This document shows positions 12,602 to 24,947 of a stretch of DNA of 64,000 nt, in pieces (the first letter of the stretch is position 1; each line of letters starts with the position of its first letter). The stretch is from positions 8,951,528-9,015,527 of the forward strand of contig CM041200.1 of NCBI GenBank assembly GCA_023078555.1. The letters run 5' to 3'. Both the position numbers and the translations under genes were made by a program. The DNA comes from Ulva prolifera (Eukaryota; Chlorophyta; Ulvophyceae; Ulvales; Ulvaceae). The notes under the pieces are model-generated. The model had not been told where the DNA came from. It made no database searches and saw only the letters and a list, made by a program, of their open reading frames with translations.

Positions 12602-15600
12602 ATGGATGGCGGCCGTCGTGATGCCGAGGAGAGTGAATCGTCGTGTTGCGCAGTGATTTGCAAATCAACTGGGCACCGTCGATATGGTCTTTCCTTGTCG
12701 GCACGGCCTCGGCGGCCGGCGGTGATGCACGGCATCCGCCCGGGAATGCATGCATGTGTACGTGGGTGGCCACGTACATATGTGGTGTCAGGTGTGGAGT
12801 GACGGCGGTAGCTTGCGTGGATGTAGTTGATGTTCGTGTCGTGCGCGCGGATGAGTCCTGCGGTCCTGTAGCAACCTGCCTCGATGCAGGACATGTACAT
12901 CTCTCCGCCATTCTCCTTGTGCCATTCATGGATGTGGGCTGGCAACGTGCCGATTCGCAGCGACAGGCCGCACACTCGCCCGACGCAACCACACGCGTAT
13001 TCATGCGTACATATTCAATTCGCATGCGGCCGATGAATAATTCCGGTAGCCCAGTTGGAGCGGGGCAAGCCCGGTACGCATGCACAATGATTAATCCTGA
13101 GCCCGTGGCCAACTGCATTACTAGACCGGCGACCTCTAGAGCTGAGGAGCCGCTGGGAAGCATGCAAGGTGCACAACTGCTGCAGACTCGGGAGAGTGCT
13201 CTGCTTACAGGCAGCCTCAGATCATTGGCCACAATCACTGGATGATTTGGCCCAGGATCACAAACTCGAAGCACATGCAACAGTAGTGTGAATCTGCGGG
13301 GTTTTCATATAATTTCCCTACAGTACAACATGAACCTCGAGCCCACATCAACTGCAATCAATGCAATGTCTGCTCATATATTCACATTGAACTTCTGCAC
13401 AACTTGTATGCATTCATTCTTGCAGTGTGACGCTCCTGTGTTGTCCTGGCATGGTGCTCCTGGCCTGGATATGTGAAGCTAGTTGCTGTGGTGAAGGCCA
13501 TGCCGGTGGTGAAGGCCTGGGCTTTTCACAGGCTGTGATTAGAGTGGCCAGATACTGTGGTGTTGGTCTATCTGTATGGGGCAGTTATGTGGACATATCT
13601 TTGTGGACATATCTTTGATGATTTACGAAGTTAACTTTCTAATTTCTACATGTAGAGCCTGTCTGATGGGACGTGGGTGAACAACGCCCAAGAGCCTATG
13701 ACCCTGAGGGTCATACTGGCAGCAGCAATTGCACAGCTGTGATACAAGGACAACTGCACAGATGCACTGCAATCTATCCAGGCCATGCATGTAGGCCATG
13801 CCTGCACTAGCATACAAGCACAGCATCAACATGCTGCAGCTCCGGAAAGCCCCAGCTGTACTGGGTCATTCACCAACTACAGCTGCAATGAATAGACAGC
13901 CTCTTGGTACAGCAATTGTGATACAGCACCAATCGCAGCCTATCCATGCATGCTTCAAGCACAGCTGTTTTGGAGTGACAGATTACAAGGACTCGAGGGC
14001 CATTCGATGGCAGAGCACCAACCCAGAGAGACAGAGAAAACAGCTGCCTTGGCCACACAGGGCCATGTGGTGCAGTGCTTGCAATTGCAGGGTGGCTCTG
14101 CCGTTGATGCCAAGTGTGGCTGAATTCTTAAGCCTGATGAGGCAGAGTCAGCCATGCAGCAGGTGTCATGCGTGACCATGCCTGCTGAGAATTCTGGGAG
14201 GATATGGGAAATTCTGGGTGTGTATCACTGCAGCTCATGGTGTGCAGTGCTCCACTGCCATCTGTGTGTGCAGCATGTGACAAGCACAAAGACCATTGTG
14301 CTCGTCCTGGCCATGGTCACATTCAATTCTTTCTCGCGGTGCCTCTTGAGCTTGATCCATCCATTCTATCCACTGGGATCCATTCTATCCACTGGGATCG
14401 GACAGTGTAGAGATAATGCCCTGGAGCCAGAAGAATATTTAGCATTCAGTCAGCATCAGCGATCTGCTTCTGGGGTCTGCTTCTGTAATTCCGGAAACAG
14501 ATGCCACACCTTTCAGGGAAGCAGGTTCCACAATTAATGCTACGTCAGACTCACTGCACAGCTGAGAAGCCTCACTGACTGGAGGCATTCAAGCAAACAT
14601 GTTACACATCTACAATTGTGTCTGTCCATTGAGGTGCTCTCTTGGAAGGTGGGTGCTCAACCTGAACTGCCCTTCATCGGCCTGGCCCGTGAGATTCCCC
14701 CACACACCTTCAAAGCCATGCTCACAAAGGTGTACATGTCACACAGCATCAACCAGTGAACTTCCTGCCTCAGTACACATGCCCGAGACCAGCTTCCTTA
14801 CATAGCTTGAGCTGGAAGCTGGGCCACGCAGGAGCACCCAGAGCTGTGCTGGATAGGCTCCAGGATACCTCTGCTGCTGGCCTCCACCTGCGCAAGGTGG
14901 TTGGCTGGCTGGCAGCTTGCAGATGGAGGTCAGCAGGCTCTCACTTGCAGTTGTCACTTGAGAGTGTCATATGTGGGAGTGGCCCTTGAGGCGAAGCTGA
15001 GATTCCAGTGCACAAACTCCAATGCACCATGGTCAGTCTCACACTGCCATCCAAGAAGGATTCTAGCAATGCAAGCTCTGCATTGGGAGAACTGCAGGCA
15101 AGTCCGCATGCCGCATCCATGGTGATGGTTGATCAAATCTGCTTTGGTCTGCTGCTTTGGCCTTGACTTTGGCAGACGGGGCACAAACTGGGGCACAAAC
15201 TTGAGCCAGCTGCTGGGTCACGATGAGATGAGGATGAGATGAGGACACGAGCAGGAAGCAGGTGGATGGTGTTGTGATACAAGGATGAAATGGCACTGTG
15301 GAGCACACAGGTGCCCGAGGCAGAGGGGGACCTGCACAAAGCAAAGTAGAATAAACCTTGAACGAATCTAGAACAGTCTAGAACGGGCACGTTGCCACGT
15401 GGCAAGGACAAAGGCAAGGCCGGAGATAGCTCCAGAGAAAGCAAAGGGCAGCACCAGGACAGGAACATCAACACAGCACTTCTGCATCACAGCCAGCATC
15501 CCAGATCCGGCAGAACCAGCAGGGGCCAAAGCCTCACACCCACGCAAACAAAGGGGGTGTGGGTTAAGAGGTCGACAGCACGGGTCCGAGTGACGACTGC

Positions 15601-15736
15601 AGAATTGAGAATCGAGACAGCATGGCCGAGATGGTGTTCAGTACAACACGTGGCTGTGTTGCCATGGAGCCTCCAAGGCACCGATGACACAGACTGTGCA
15701 GCCACGCAAGTAAGGCAGTCAGTCTGCCACTGGTGT

Positions 15737-15758
15737 GGGGGGGGGGGGGGGGGGGGGG
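15737..15758 (+). repeat. Poly-G tract, 22 nt
   Basis: Uninterrupted G run in non-coding DNA. Confidence 0.95.
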
Positions 15759-16073
15759 CTAGCGTGCTTGCCTTGCTGACCCCGTCGCTCCCTTCAACAC
15801 TCTACTAGCAGCCGCCCAGCGCCCCCATCGTGGGGCTGCGCCTGCTTGCCTTCAGGCCTCTGTCGCCCCCTTTAGCACTCTACTAGCAGCAGTACTTTAC
15901 ACGTGTTGGGTTGCTAGGCCCGGTCACATAGAACATTTCTGATATTTAGGTGCTATTTGTGGCTGCCTGCCCCCAGAATGGTGCCGGGTGAGCAAGGACT
16001 GACTGGCAGCCCCCGTTGACCCTACACTAGCAGTCCCCGTCACTACCACCTAGCGTTGTGACTAGCACCCAGT

Positions 16074-16116
16074 GTGGCAATCCAGTGATATGGCCGCTAT
16101 ACCACTGGATTGCCAC
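16074..16116. mobile_element. Tiny palindromic element, copy 1
   Basis: Perfect 14-bp arms (GTGGCAATCCAGTG and its complement) flank a 15-bp centre. The same sequence recurs at 17321-17367. Two identical copies of an inverted repeat suggest a mobile foldback or MITE-like unit. No coding capacity. Confidence 0.5.
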
Positions 16117-16550
16117 AGCCAGTGTTACAAGGACAAAGCTACAGCCAGTGTCACTTGACTAGTAGCCCCCACCTTCCAAGCGAGCACCTCAAAGTGACTC
16201 ACAGAGGTTGCATGTGGCTGTGCAGGAGTTTTCTGAAGATGCACAGCCAGGAAGCACATTGGCTGTTTTAGACTGACTGGCAACAGACAAGGGCTGCATA
16301 TATGTCCAGTGGTGCCTACTTTCTGGCATGCTTCAATGTAGACACACTGTACATGTCGGACACGTGGGTCCTCTGCACTGGGAAGCCCTGTTGCAGAAGC
16401 CCAGGGAAGGGAAAATTCCTGACCAGCCCGTTGTGAGCATTGTCCGTTGACTCTGCTCCCGGCAGTGGCCAAGGAGGCCTGCGACTGAGTGGTCAACATG
16501 CACATGTGTATGGGCGTGGTGGTGGGTGTCGGTGTCGCGTGCGTGGGTGT

Positions 16551-16643
16551 CTGTTGAGAGAAGCACGTGCGCCTCAGTGGTAATCCTCAGTGTCATACTG
16601 ACACTGAGGATTACCACTGAGGCGCACGTGCTTCTCTCAACAG
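16551..16643. repeat. Perfect inverted repeat, 45-bp arms, 3-nt loop
   Basis: Positions 16551-16595 are the exact reverse complement of 16599-16643, with TAC as the loop. The arms begin CTGTTGAGAGAAGCACGTGC. Such a perfect hairpin could be a small-RNA precursor, a recent foldback element, or an assembly or library artefact. No gene is adjacent. Confidence 0.9.
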
Positions 16644-16928
16644 CAGAAATCCCTTGAGGGAGAGCAAACGTGCGTCTGTAGTCCGCATGGAGGTTCTTGT
16701 GTAGTGTGAGCTAGGCATGAGGTGAGACAGGAATGGTGTATTAGTGGGACAGTACAGGAGGCACCAATGAGCAGAGCAAAGCGGTGTGGACCACACACAC
16801 GGGCTGGGGCGGCCCCCGGCAAACGGGCGGCCAGGATGGGCGGCTTTGGGCAGCAGTGTGTTGGGCGCGGTCGGGCGGCAGGCGTTGAGGTGTTGGATGC
16901 TGAGTGGTTGTGTGTGGGCCGTTGAGTT

Positions 16929-16975
16929 TGTGTGTTACAAAGGAAAAAGCCGGAGGGGCCGGTAGCACCGCCAAG
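16929..16975 (+). repeat. Solo copy of the ACAAGGACAAA-type terminal repeat
   Basis: The pattern GTGTTACAAAGGAAAAAG, then GGCCGGTAGCACCGCC, matches the ends of the elements at 17261-18003 and 48926-49237. CA-rich DNA follows on the inner side, as in the other copies. Confidence 0.5.
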
Positions 16976-17260
16976 ACCAAAAGGGAGAGCATGAACAACG
17001 CGACGCGCACGCAACAGGAGAGCAACAGCCGACGCCAAGGCACAACAAGCACCCACACACCCCCACACTCCTACACACCACCACACGAACCAAACCCCCA
17101 CACGCACCTCCACACGCACCGACACACTGACACCCTACCCACGCACCCACGCACCCGCACGCGGCCCAGACCCAACCCCCAACACACACAGCCACACGCC
17201 AAGTTGGGTTTGTGTGTGCGTGTGTGGGTGTGTGGCCATCCGGGTATGTGCTTGGCGGTC

Positions 17261-18003
17261 TGTGTTACAAGGACAAAGGCAGCAAGTCGGGCAGCACCGC
17301 GAAAGGAGCAAGCAGACGAAGTGTGGCAATCCAGTGATATGGCCGCTATACCACTGGATTGCCACACGAAGCAAACACCAAGACACCCACGAACATCTCA
17401 CCCATCACCGGCGTAGCAAGCGACGCAGATCCGCAGACCGCCAAGCACACACCCACACACCAGCACACACACGCACAGACCCACACACCCACAAACCCAA
17501 ACCCACACACGCGCACGCACAAACCCCACGGCCGACACACAACATCACAACCACCAGCACCACAACGCCCGCCGCCGTATGACAGGGCCAAACCCAACAC
17601 ACTGCTGCCTGAGGCCGCCCGTCATGGCCGCCCGATTGCCGGGGGCCACCCTGGCCCCAAGACCCACCCCCACCCCACCAAGCCACAGCATACCACGCCA
17701 GCCCGGCACACCGCCGCGCAGCCTCGCCGGCCCACGCCGCACCGCACCTAGGACAATGCATCGCCCAAGCCGTTCCGCAGTCCCCGCACATGCCAACGAA
17801 GGCATCCCGCACACCCATCGGACCCCGCCCAGCTGGAGGTTGGCGGTCTGTGGATCTGTGTCGTTTGCTGAGAGCGTGATGGGTCTTCTGCGCGTGCTGG
17901 GTGTGATGGGTATGGCGTGCGTGGGTGTCTGGGTGTGTGCTTGGTCTGCTTGCTTCTATCACGGTGCTGCCCGCCTTGCCACCTTTATCCTTGTAACACA
18001 CAC
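17261..18003. mobile_element. MITE-like element with inverted terminal repeats, about 740 bp
   Basis: The left end (TGTGTTACAAGGACAAAG, then GGGCAGCACCGCG) and the right end read on the minus strand (TGTGTTACAAGGATAAAG, then GGGCAGCACCGTG) match over about 45 bp. The interior is CA-rich and has no credible protein. The tiny palindrome at 17321-17367 sits inside it, so it is a nested insertion. It is a non-autonomous DNA transposon candidate. I could not assign a superfamily or define a target-site duplication. Confidence 0.45.
17321..17367. mobile_element. Tiny palindromic element, copy 2
   Basis: Same sequence as 16074-16116. Here the arms extend to 16 bp (GTGTGGCAATCCAGTG) and GAA flanks both sides, a possible 3-bp target duplication. 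Confidence 0.5.
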
Positions 18004-20484
18004 GTGTGCATGTCCCTTCGCAGCTATGATCAAAGACGTATAGAGCAGCATATGTGACCGTTTGCACACAGGTGCTACTTTGTCGCAGCCTTCAAGATTG
18101 GGGCATGTTGGAGACAAGACAGTGCAACACGCTACGTGTAGCCATAGCCTCACGCACTGATCTTCCAGCCGAATTACAGATGTTTACACATCTGAGGATG
18201 CTCGTGGGACTGCGTGGCTGTGCAGGTGCACGGTCCACCGGTTTTTTTTTTTTTTTTTTTTTTTTTTTACGCCCTTAGAACGAAACAAAACGCATGGCAG
18301 GCACGGCGGTATGAAGAAATCGATCATGTGGACGTCGATACTTCCAACAAACGGACAAGGCCTTGCTATGCCTGGCAACAAACGGACACGGCCTTGCTAT
18401 GCCTGGCTAGACTCATTGTGCTGGTGGCATGTGCATTCATGCCAGAGGCGCAACAGCAAGCGGTTGTGGGTCTTGGAGCGGAAGAACATCTGTTAATGGC
18501 TCCGCAGGTCAATATACACCGCCATCTGCCACACGATCTGACGAAAAGTCGTCGTCGAGGGGCAATGGCCGAACTGGGCAATGGCACAGCTGAGCGTTCT
18601 TGCTTGCGCAGATGACCGCTGACAGTGATACATTCAGTGCGCCCACTCAGACACATCGACACCGGAAAATTCTATGGAAGCGCACGCGACAGGCGCTGTG
18701 TTATGACAGGGCTCCGCAGGGCTGCCTTGCTGCGCTTGGCCACACGGGGGTTGCGCTTCCGCGTCCAGCACTGTCGCTTCCATGGATCCACATGAACGAT
18801 GCCACATGAAGCACCCATGTTAAATCCACGGTTGACGATATACAGATCATCCTTTAAGTGAACGTCGGTCGCGCCTAAGCGCGTGCGGTGGGCAGTGCCG
18901 TGATTGTCGGAGTACATTCAGACCTTGGGATCGCTGAAAATCTCGATCGCCGTATCAGAATTAATCACACCACTCAGCACGCGGGTCTCATAACGTCTGA
19001 CAACGAAGAAACGAGCGCAAGTAGATATCCGCTGTTGTCAACATGAATGCATGTTGCACGGTACACATGCGTTGACGCAAACCCCGCAACCTCTAGTCTG
19101 GGAAGTGACATCAGATACGTTAGGATATATAACGGGTCTACGTTAGTCCCGGAAGCGAGCGTCAACCTGCTTGCTAAGTTGGCAACGCCAACAGCACATG
19201 GCGCCATCGAACACAACCACACCATCGTTACCCGTACAGCCTGGCGTGCCCAATATCCCCGCACCATCACTGTGTCATGCCACGGTAAGTACAGCATGCT
19301 TTCACGGCCCGTGCACAGGCGCAACGTTCGCCGCTACGTGCTCCTACGCCACAATCACAAATCCGAAGAGGGCGAGCGTCGCGGCATTATCAGAAGTGGC
19401 CCATGGACATAGATTTTGCCTAACAGGAGCTTGTCCATGTTGTGTGAGAGGCGCTTCTATGCGTGGTGCTGTTCACGACCGCCGTACTGCCAGGCATGCC
19501 CACAACTGCACGACCGCTGATCAGACAACCGCACATCAATGGAAGCCATCATCTCGAGCGCAGCAAACATAGCCATTTATATCCCTCCTGATGCTCCCAA
19601 GTCGCTCCTTGCCGCGACCCCACGTTGCATCTTGTGCAATTCCCCGTGAGCTCGTTCCTTGTTCTTCAAGCCCAGTGACATGTCTCTGCGGAAAACCTGC
19701 TGCTTTGAACATTGGGCAGCTAGGTGGTTTATTTGAGTCACCTCGTCAGCATAACTCTGTACTCTGTTTATATCTGAGAATTAGCCCAGTTGATGCAGTT
19801 GCTCACAGCAGCTTCCATGAACATGGCTGTATGTCTCAGGCGCACAGAAGGCCCAGTAACCATGTACTGTCAATGTCTGGACAGGCAGCAATGTATCTAC
19901 TCAGGCAGAGAAGGGTGACTCTCACTGCCCTACGAACTGTGCTTGCGTCATTCTATGGCAGCATGCAGTTACAGCGCATGTTGGGCTGCAACTGGATGGT
20001 CATAGCCACTGTGATAGACGATTTTTGAACTGCTCGTTTGCCTGCTGCCGTACACTACTCGAGTGCTGCTGCGTGTCCATGGGTGTGCGTTTACATTCAT
20101 TGCTGTACAGCTCACACAGATCATTTGGAACATGCCCTGATGAAGATTGTATGGTATCATACCCAGTGGAGACATGGTTGTGCAAGGGCTTTCTTTACAC
20201 TTTGTCGTCAGCGATCCTGGCCCGCCATGCATGGGCTGTTGGTGTGGGAGTATGTGTGCCTCGAGTGAGGCCCGGGGACCCAGGGAGAATGCTCTCCTTC
20301 TGCACGGATTGCAGTGATGCAACGTCACGTCGACAGGCAGTATCTGTGGCTGCAGAGGGGCCAGCCTTGCTATGCGAGTTTGCTCCTACAAGCATTCCTG
20401 CCGTGGAGTTGAAACTGACAGCAGGATCTGGCCAATCCGAAACGTCCTGAATTCACGGTACCCGATATTATATTGTTGTCGAAC
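18004..20484. other. No gene recognised
   Basis: Short frames only. A 28-base poly-T run lies at 18241-18268. I see no domain or splice signature. Confidence 0.5.
18241..18268 (+). repeat. Poly-T tract, 28 nt
   Basis: Uninterrupted T run. It could be the reversed poly-A tail of a retroposed copy, but no body or flanking duplication was found. Confidence 0.9.
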
Positions 20485-22690
20485 ATGCGGGGCAGCGAGG
20501 AAGTGGAAGATGCCCTGTTTCAAGTAGGCTTCCGGCGTCAGCGCGCAATCAAATGCACATGCAACATTTGTTTGCAGTGCAGCTGCAAATTATCATCAGT
20601 GACTGAGCCGATAGGTTTTGCAGGTTCCAGAGGAGCTTGTATGTCCAATCACGCATGCAGTTTTCAGAAATCCTGTCATCACCGCAGTAGGGACAGTGTA
20701 CGAGGAGCGCGCGATACGACAACACCTGCAACACAACCAGACTGACCCGCTCACTAACCAGAAGATTGAAGATGCCAAATTGACGCCAGTGTTTGTCCTC
20801 CGCAGCAAGGCGAAACAGTATGCCACGTCCACAGCAGCAAGATGCCTGGATCGTGTCCTCGATCCAGAGTGCCATGATCCTGCAACGTATCTACGGCGTG
20901 CATGTGACGTCTGTGAAGAAGCTGGTGCGCTTTTGTGTCCCACTGCAAACCACGTTCCGTCAGAGGACGACTGGTGTATGTGTGCCACAGCATCCGTGGC
21001 AGCCAGCCAGCCCAACACTGTGTGCCTTCGTCACAGCACCAATATGCCATGTGATCTACGGCGAAACTTCTCAATTCCCAAGTCCGGTGCATCGGTGTCT
21101 GAGCCGCTTCCATTCCATCGTGAGCATTGCAGCACTACGTACACTGCATCGGTGGTGTGGTAGGGCCATATGCTACTCTGTTGCCGCTCTCACGTCGCCA
21201 TGTCCTCCCAGCCTGCTGCATATTATCATGATAGGCTGGAATTGAACATGAGATGGACCCAGTTGCATGCAGCAAGTTTTGACTGTCACTCGGCCGCCTC
21301 CTGGACAGCTCGCAGATGCCTTCACAGAACCGCACGTAGCACAGGCATGAGGATCGGGCATGCATGCGCTGTCCGACACACAAAGGCCGCATATGTACCG
21401 GTCATGCCGGTCCGTGCACCGGTGGTGGCAGCCCTGCACGTACTGTCCGGCATCGACGTGCTCAGGTGCACACTGACTGCTGCTGCTGCTGCTGCAGACG
21501 TCCTCGACTCGGTGCCGCAGCTGTCGGCGAACATCGTGGACTTTGCGCAGCAGCACCGCGGAGCGATGCACGATGTCTTCCTCCTTATCAACTTCGCCAC
21601 CGGCCTCGCGATCGCCGGCGACACCGCCGCCGCGCTCGCCCTCTTCGCCAACCTCCTCCGCCTCGAGCCTGACCGGCCCGTGCAAACGGCCGTCATCAAG
21701 CGCTGCCTCCTGCACTGCTGGCAGCCGCCCGATGCTACGGCCGCGGCAGCGGCTGCGGCCGCCGCGGCAGCAGCCACGGCGTCAACGCCGCCGGCCGCGG
21801 CAGCTGCCGCGGCCGTCGCCGCCGCCGCGGCAGCGGCGGCTTCGCCGCCGCAGCTGCGCTGCGATGTCGCGGCGGTGCTGCGCTTCATCGCTGCACAGGC
21901 AGGCCTGCGCGCCGCAGACTTTGTCGCCGTGCTGGAGGACCTGGGCGTGCCGCGCAAGGACCTCATCACCATCTGTCAGGGCCTCCTCAGCAACGCACAC
22001 GCCGACCCGGCCTCCTCCTCCTCCCCAACCTCTCAACCCCCGCTCGACCGGCCACACTCCAGCTCAGCCATCGCACCCTCCACCGACGCCACACCCGCGC
22101 CGGCCACAGCACCCGGCCTTCCGACGCCCCGCTCGTCTGTGATGGGCTCGCGCTCCGCCTCCCGTGATCTCTCAACGGGCATGAAGGGGCGGCAGGGGGT
22201 TTCGTTTGCAGAGCGGGGGGTGTCCCACGACGAGTATCCGCCTGCTGGCACCACGGCGGGTGCTGGCACGGGCGCTGCGGCGCACGCACAGATCCGGCGG
22301 GCCTCCAGCAGCGCCGGAGGTGCCGCGGGGGCGGAGGTGGTGGTGCTGGATGCCGTCACGGACCTCCAGGCGACTTGTGCGCAGCTCCAGGAGGCGATGG
22401 CCGTCGTGCCGAAGCTCCTCGCGCTCGTCGAGGCGGAAGTTCGCGCCGAGTCCGCCGAGAAGTTTGCGCTGCTGGAGCAGGAGGTCGGGATCGCCGAGCC
22501 GGCGGAGGGCGAGGACGGGGAGTCGGTGGCAGCTGCGGCGGCGGCGGGCGGGGAGGGCGCGTCGGGTGGGGCCGCGTGGCGGGGGCGCGCGTGGGCCGTC
22601 GGGGCGGTGGTCGGTGGCACGCTGGTGCCGGGGATCCTCGGGCGCGTCGCGCTGGCGGGGCCGGTGATCGCGCTACTGCTGAAGCGCTGA
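20485..22690 (+). CDS. Tail-anchored U-box protein, copy 1
   Basis: Candidate membrane-bound E3 ubiquitin ligase of about 510 residues. Exons: 20485-20523, 20624-20924 and 21498-22690, with phases agreeing. Exon 1 is a 13-codon leader (MRGSEEVEDALFQ). Exon 2 is a full U-box, residues about 14-85: ELVCPITHAVFRNPVIT, TVYEERAIRQHL, then DPLTNQKI. This matches the family (CPI, PV, Y-E-R/x-I, DP-T) without zinc ligands. Exon 3 has paired helices (VFLLINFATGLAIAGD), poly-Ala runs near 21740-21840, a Ser/Pro/Thr-rich linker, a coiled helix (LQEAMAVVPKLLALVEAE) and one hydrophobic helix near the C terminus (VGAVVGGTLVPGILG). U-box proteins recruit E2 enzymes. The substrate is unknown. Paralogue of the gene at 27940-30172, with the same intron positions. 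Confidence 0.75.
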
Positions 22691-23969
22691 CGTGCGGCTG
22701 TGGAATCGCTGACCTTTCGTTCCTTCCAGAGCTTGGCCGTTCTCCTCCTCATGCCATGCCATACACCAAGGGCAACGTGATCAAACGGTGTGCATGCCGT
22801 TTGAGACATGCAGGCGATGAGATCCTGTAAGAAGGAGGCCCCAAGTGAAGGTGACGTAGGCAGCAACCAGCCGGGCCCACCACGGCCCCGTGCAGGTACA
22901 GAGTACGGAGCCATGCCGCTGCGTGATCCATACTATGCAGGTGAGTGCGAGTTGCAGGAGAGAAGGGGTGGGATGCAGAGTGCTGAGACGCCCCCTGGAT
23001 GGGCCGTGTAGGGTCGCTGGAGGGGATGGGCTGCATACGGCAAGGCCGGGAGTGTCGCCTCGGCTGTCGTCACTTGTGGCGGGGTTGGGTGTAGCGGAGT
23101 CGGTTGCCGACCCTGCTCTTGCGAACAGATCAGCCGTAGCGGTCGCGTGGGCTGCTCGTCGGGTCGTGTTCCGACTGTACAGTGATCAATTGATGATGCA
23201 TGAATGCATACGGGTGCTGGGCACGCGTGCAGCCGTGCCTGAGCCTCTGGCAGGCTGCTGCGAACCACATGTCCTGTGAACTCGGAGTTTTCAATGTCCA
23301 ATACGATATGGCTCAGTAAACCTAGATGTACTTAGCTTTAAATGAGAAAATTTGCTTTAAATAAAAAAAATAAAAAAAAAATGTGCCCACCACTGCTGCG
23401 TTTGTGTTGCAAGGACACAGTTGAAGAGGCAGGCTGTGTCTCTCCAGCCGTTAGTACGCGTGCGTCTACCTGTTCTGTCTGCTGCAAGTTGTAATCAGAG
23501 CTGCTGTGTTACGAGGACAAAGCGAGTGAGGCAGGTAGCACCGCGGGCAACAAGCAGGGGACAAGAGCTGCTGTGTGTCCTGTGACCCCGAGACGGTTGT
23601 CACAGCACGAGCGTGCTAGCTCGAGTACTGAGCAACATAGGGTGCCTGCTAGGGTGCCTTGCACTTGTGCGCTCGGTCGGGCTTGCTGAAGGCAGCCACG
23701 TCCGGCTCCGCAGTGCGACACACGGCCAAGCAGGAAACGGTTTCAATCCCCACTAGTCCAGCCAGATGTAAGAAAGAGCGTCTATATGCGTCGGGTGTCT
23801 CAGGATACGTATGCGTGCTGCGTCTGGCTCGAAGCCACATCTGTGCGGAGCGATATGGTGCAGTCTCAATTCACCCACGCGGGGGCAGATGAGTGAGCTA
23901 TCAAACAAAGCATCGTGCCTTTGACAGTGCTTGCACGCATGGCATCACTCAGGCCTGGCCGCAATGCAG
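22691..23969. other. Spacer between U-box copies
   Basis: No gene recognised. It holds an A-rich stretch at about 23343-23382 and one solo terminal repeat at 23505-23546. The U-box exon expected upstream of the decayed copy at 23970 is not present here. Confidence 0.55.
23505..23546 (+). repeat. Solo copy of the ACAAGGACAAA-type terminal repeat
   Basis: GTGTTACGAGGACAAAGC is followed by GAGGCAGGTAGCACCGCG, the family core. A weaker partial copy lies just upstream at about 23404-23436. Confidence 0.5.
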
Positions 23970-24850
23970 GCATCAAGCTCACGGGCATGCACTCCACCGA
24001 CTTCCAGGACCCCATCGGGCACTCGGACAGCGGAGACGCCTTCACTCAGCCAACCCACGCCGCCGACATGCGGCGGCTGTTCGGCTACGCATGCATGCTC
24101 GCCACACGCCGGTTCACCAACGCCGCGGCATCCCTCGCCGCGTTCTACATGCTCCGCACCGGTGCACACGGCGAAGTCGCATACATTCTGAACATATGCC
24201 TCACCAACGGCTGGCCCGAGCTGCGTGGGCCTGCACAGCCAGAGACCCCGCGCGGTGGGCATGCCGTCCATGCATCGCAGCATCCGATCCAGGCCAACCA
24301 TTCATCTGGATGTGCTCGGCTCCATGATCAGGCCTTCATCGAGGATATGGTAGCCTTCGTTGCGACAGAGCGGTGGCTCCGCGGCAACGCCTTTGTTGCC
24401 GCGGAGTTTCTAGTTGTCCTCGTGAATATTCTATATAGCCATTCATTCTCCAAGGCTGTGTTCAGGGATATCCGTGAGGACCTGCTATATAGCCTGCTAT
24501 ATCCGTGAGTGTGTTGCAGCGGCTGCCGCTGGCTCCGACGCACAGCGCCGCCACCACCCGCACGCAGCCGTGGCAGCCTTCGGCCCAGAGGCGCTGGTGC
24601 AGACTCGGCGTCCGTCCGAGCCGGGCGCTGCGGTGGATCCGTGCAGCGGCGTGCCTGCCGCACACCTCCTGAGTGACGCGGCCGCACGCGGAGCCAACGC
24701 GTGGTGCGGCCGAGGTGTGAGTCTCAGCGCCGCAGTGGAGGAGGTGCGCAGACGGTGCGGGTGCATGCAGCCAGATCTTCGAAGGCGCCCGGGCTGGTGC
24801 CGTTGCTGCTGACGGTCATGCAGCAGGGCACGCCAGCCGTTCCCCAGTGA
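23970..24850 (+). pseudogene. Decayed U-box-family copy lacking the U-box exon
   Basis: Starts after a good acceptor (CAATGCAG) exactly where exon 3 of the paralogue at 27940-30172 starts. It matches it closely: KLTGMHSTDFQDP against KLKGMHSLDFQDP, and RRLFGYACMLATRRFTNAAAS against LRLLFSYACMLAMRESTNAAAS. The match continues through DQAFIEDMVAF and RWLRGN. Near 24420-24510 the sequence turns AT-rich and the frame is interrupted. A shorter match resumes (VSLSAAVEEVRRR, then a VPLLL segment) and stops at 24850 without the C-terminal membrane helix. No U-box exon is found upstream. A host gene duplicate that has lost both ends. Confidence 0.7.
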
Positions 24851-24920
24851 GGAGGGGTCGGGCGGAGCGCATTGGCAGAGCGTGAGACGTCAAACAGCGA
24901 TGGCGCCCCTGGCGTGCACT

Positions 24921-24943
24921 GGGGGGGGGGGGGGGGGGGGGGG
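24921..24943 (+). repeat. Poly-G tract, 23 nt
   Basis: Uninterrupted G run directly before the 63-bp direct repeat. Confidence 0.95.
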
Positions 24944-24947
24944 CCTG

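Larger units (their letters stand above)
8759..16070. other. Gene desert with small palindromes
   Basis: About 7.3 kb without a recognisable gene. Open frames of up to 250 codons (for example at 8959-9714 on plus and 12298-13280 on minus) contain some protein-like stretches but no domain I know, no splice signature and no GC-rich codon bias. They may be decayed insertions. Palindromes at 11159-11180 and 12568-12601 and a poly-G run at 15737-15758 stand out. Confidence 0.5.

Noticed and set aside
12298-13280. Overlapping minus-strand frames with some protein-like stretches
   Set aside because: No domain, no splice signature and no host-like codon bias; not enough to call a gene.
16637-18067. 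Several His/Thr/Pro-rich open frames
   Set aside because: They translate CA-rich repeats within and beside the MITE-like element.
22033-22914. Minus-strand open frame of 293 codons
   Set aside because: Lies opposite exon 3 of U-box copy 1, and its codon bias follows the plus-strand gene.
23715-23755. B-box-like sequence GGTTTCAATCCCC
   Set aside because: An A-box-like motif is only about 20 bp away and no tRNA arms pair.
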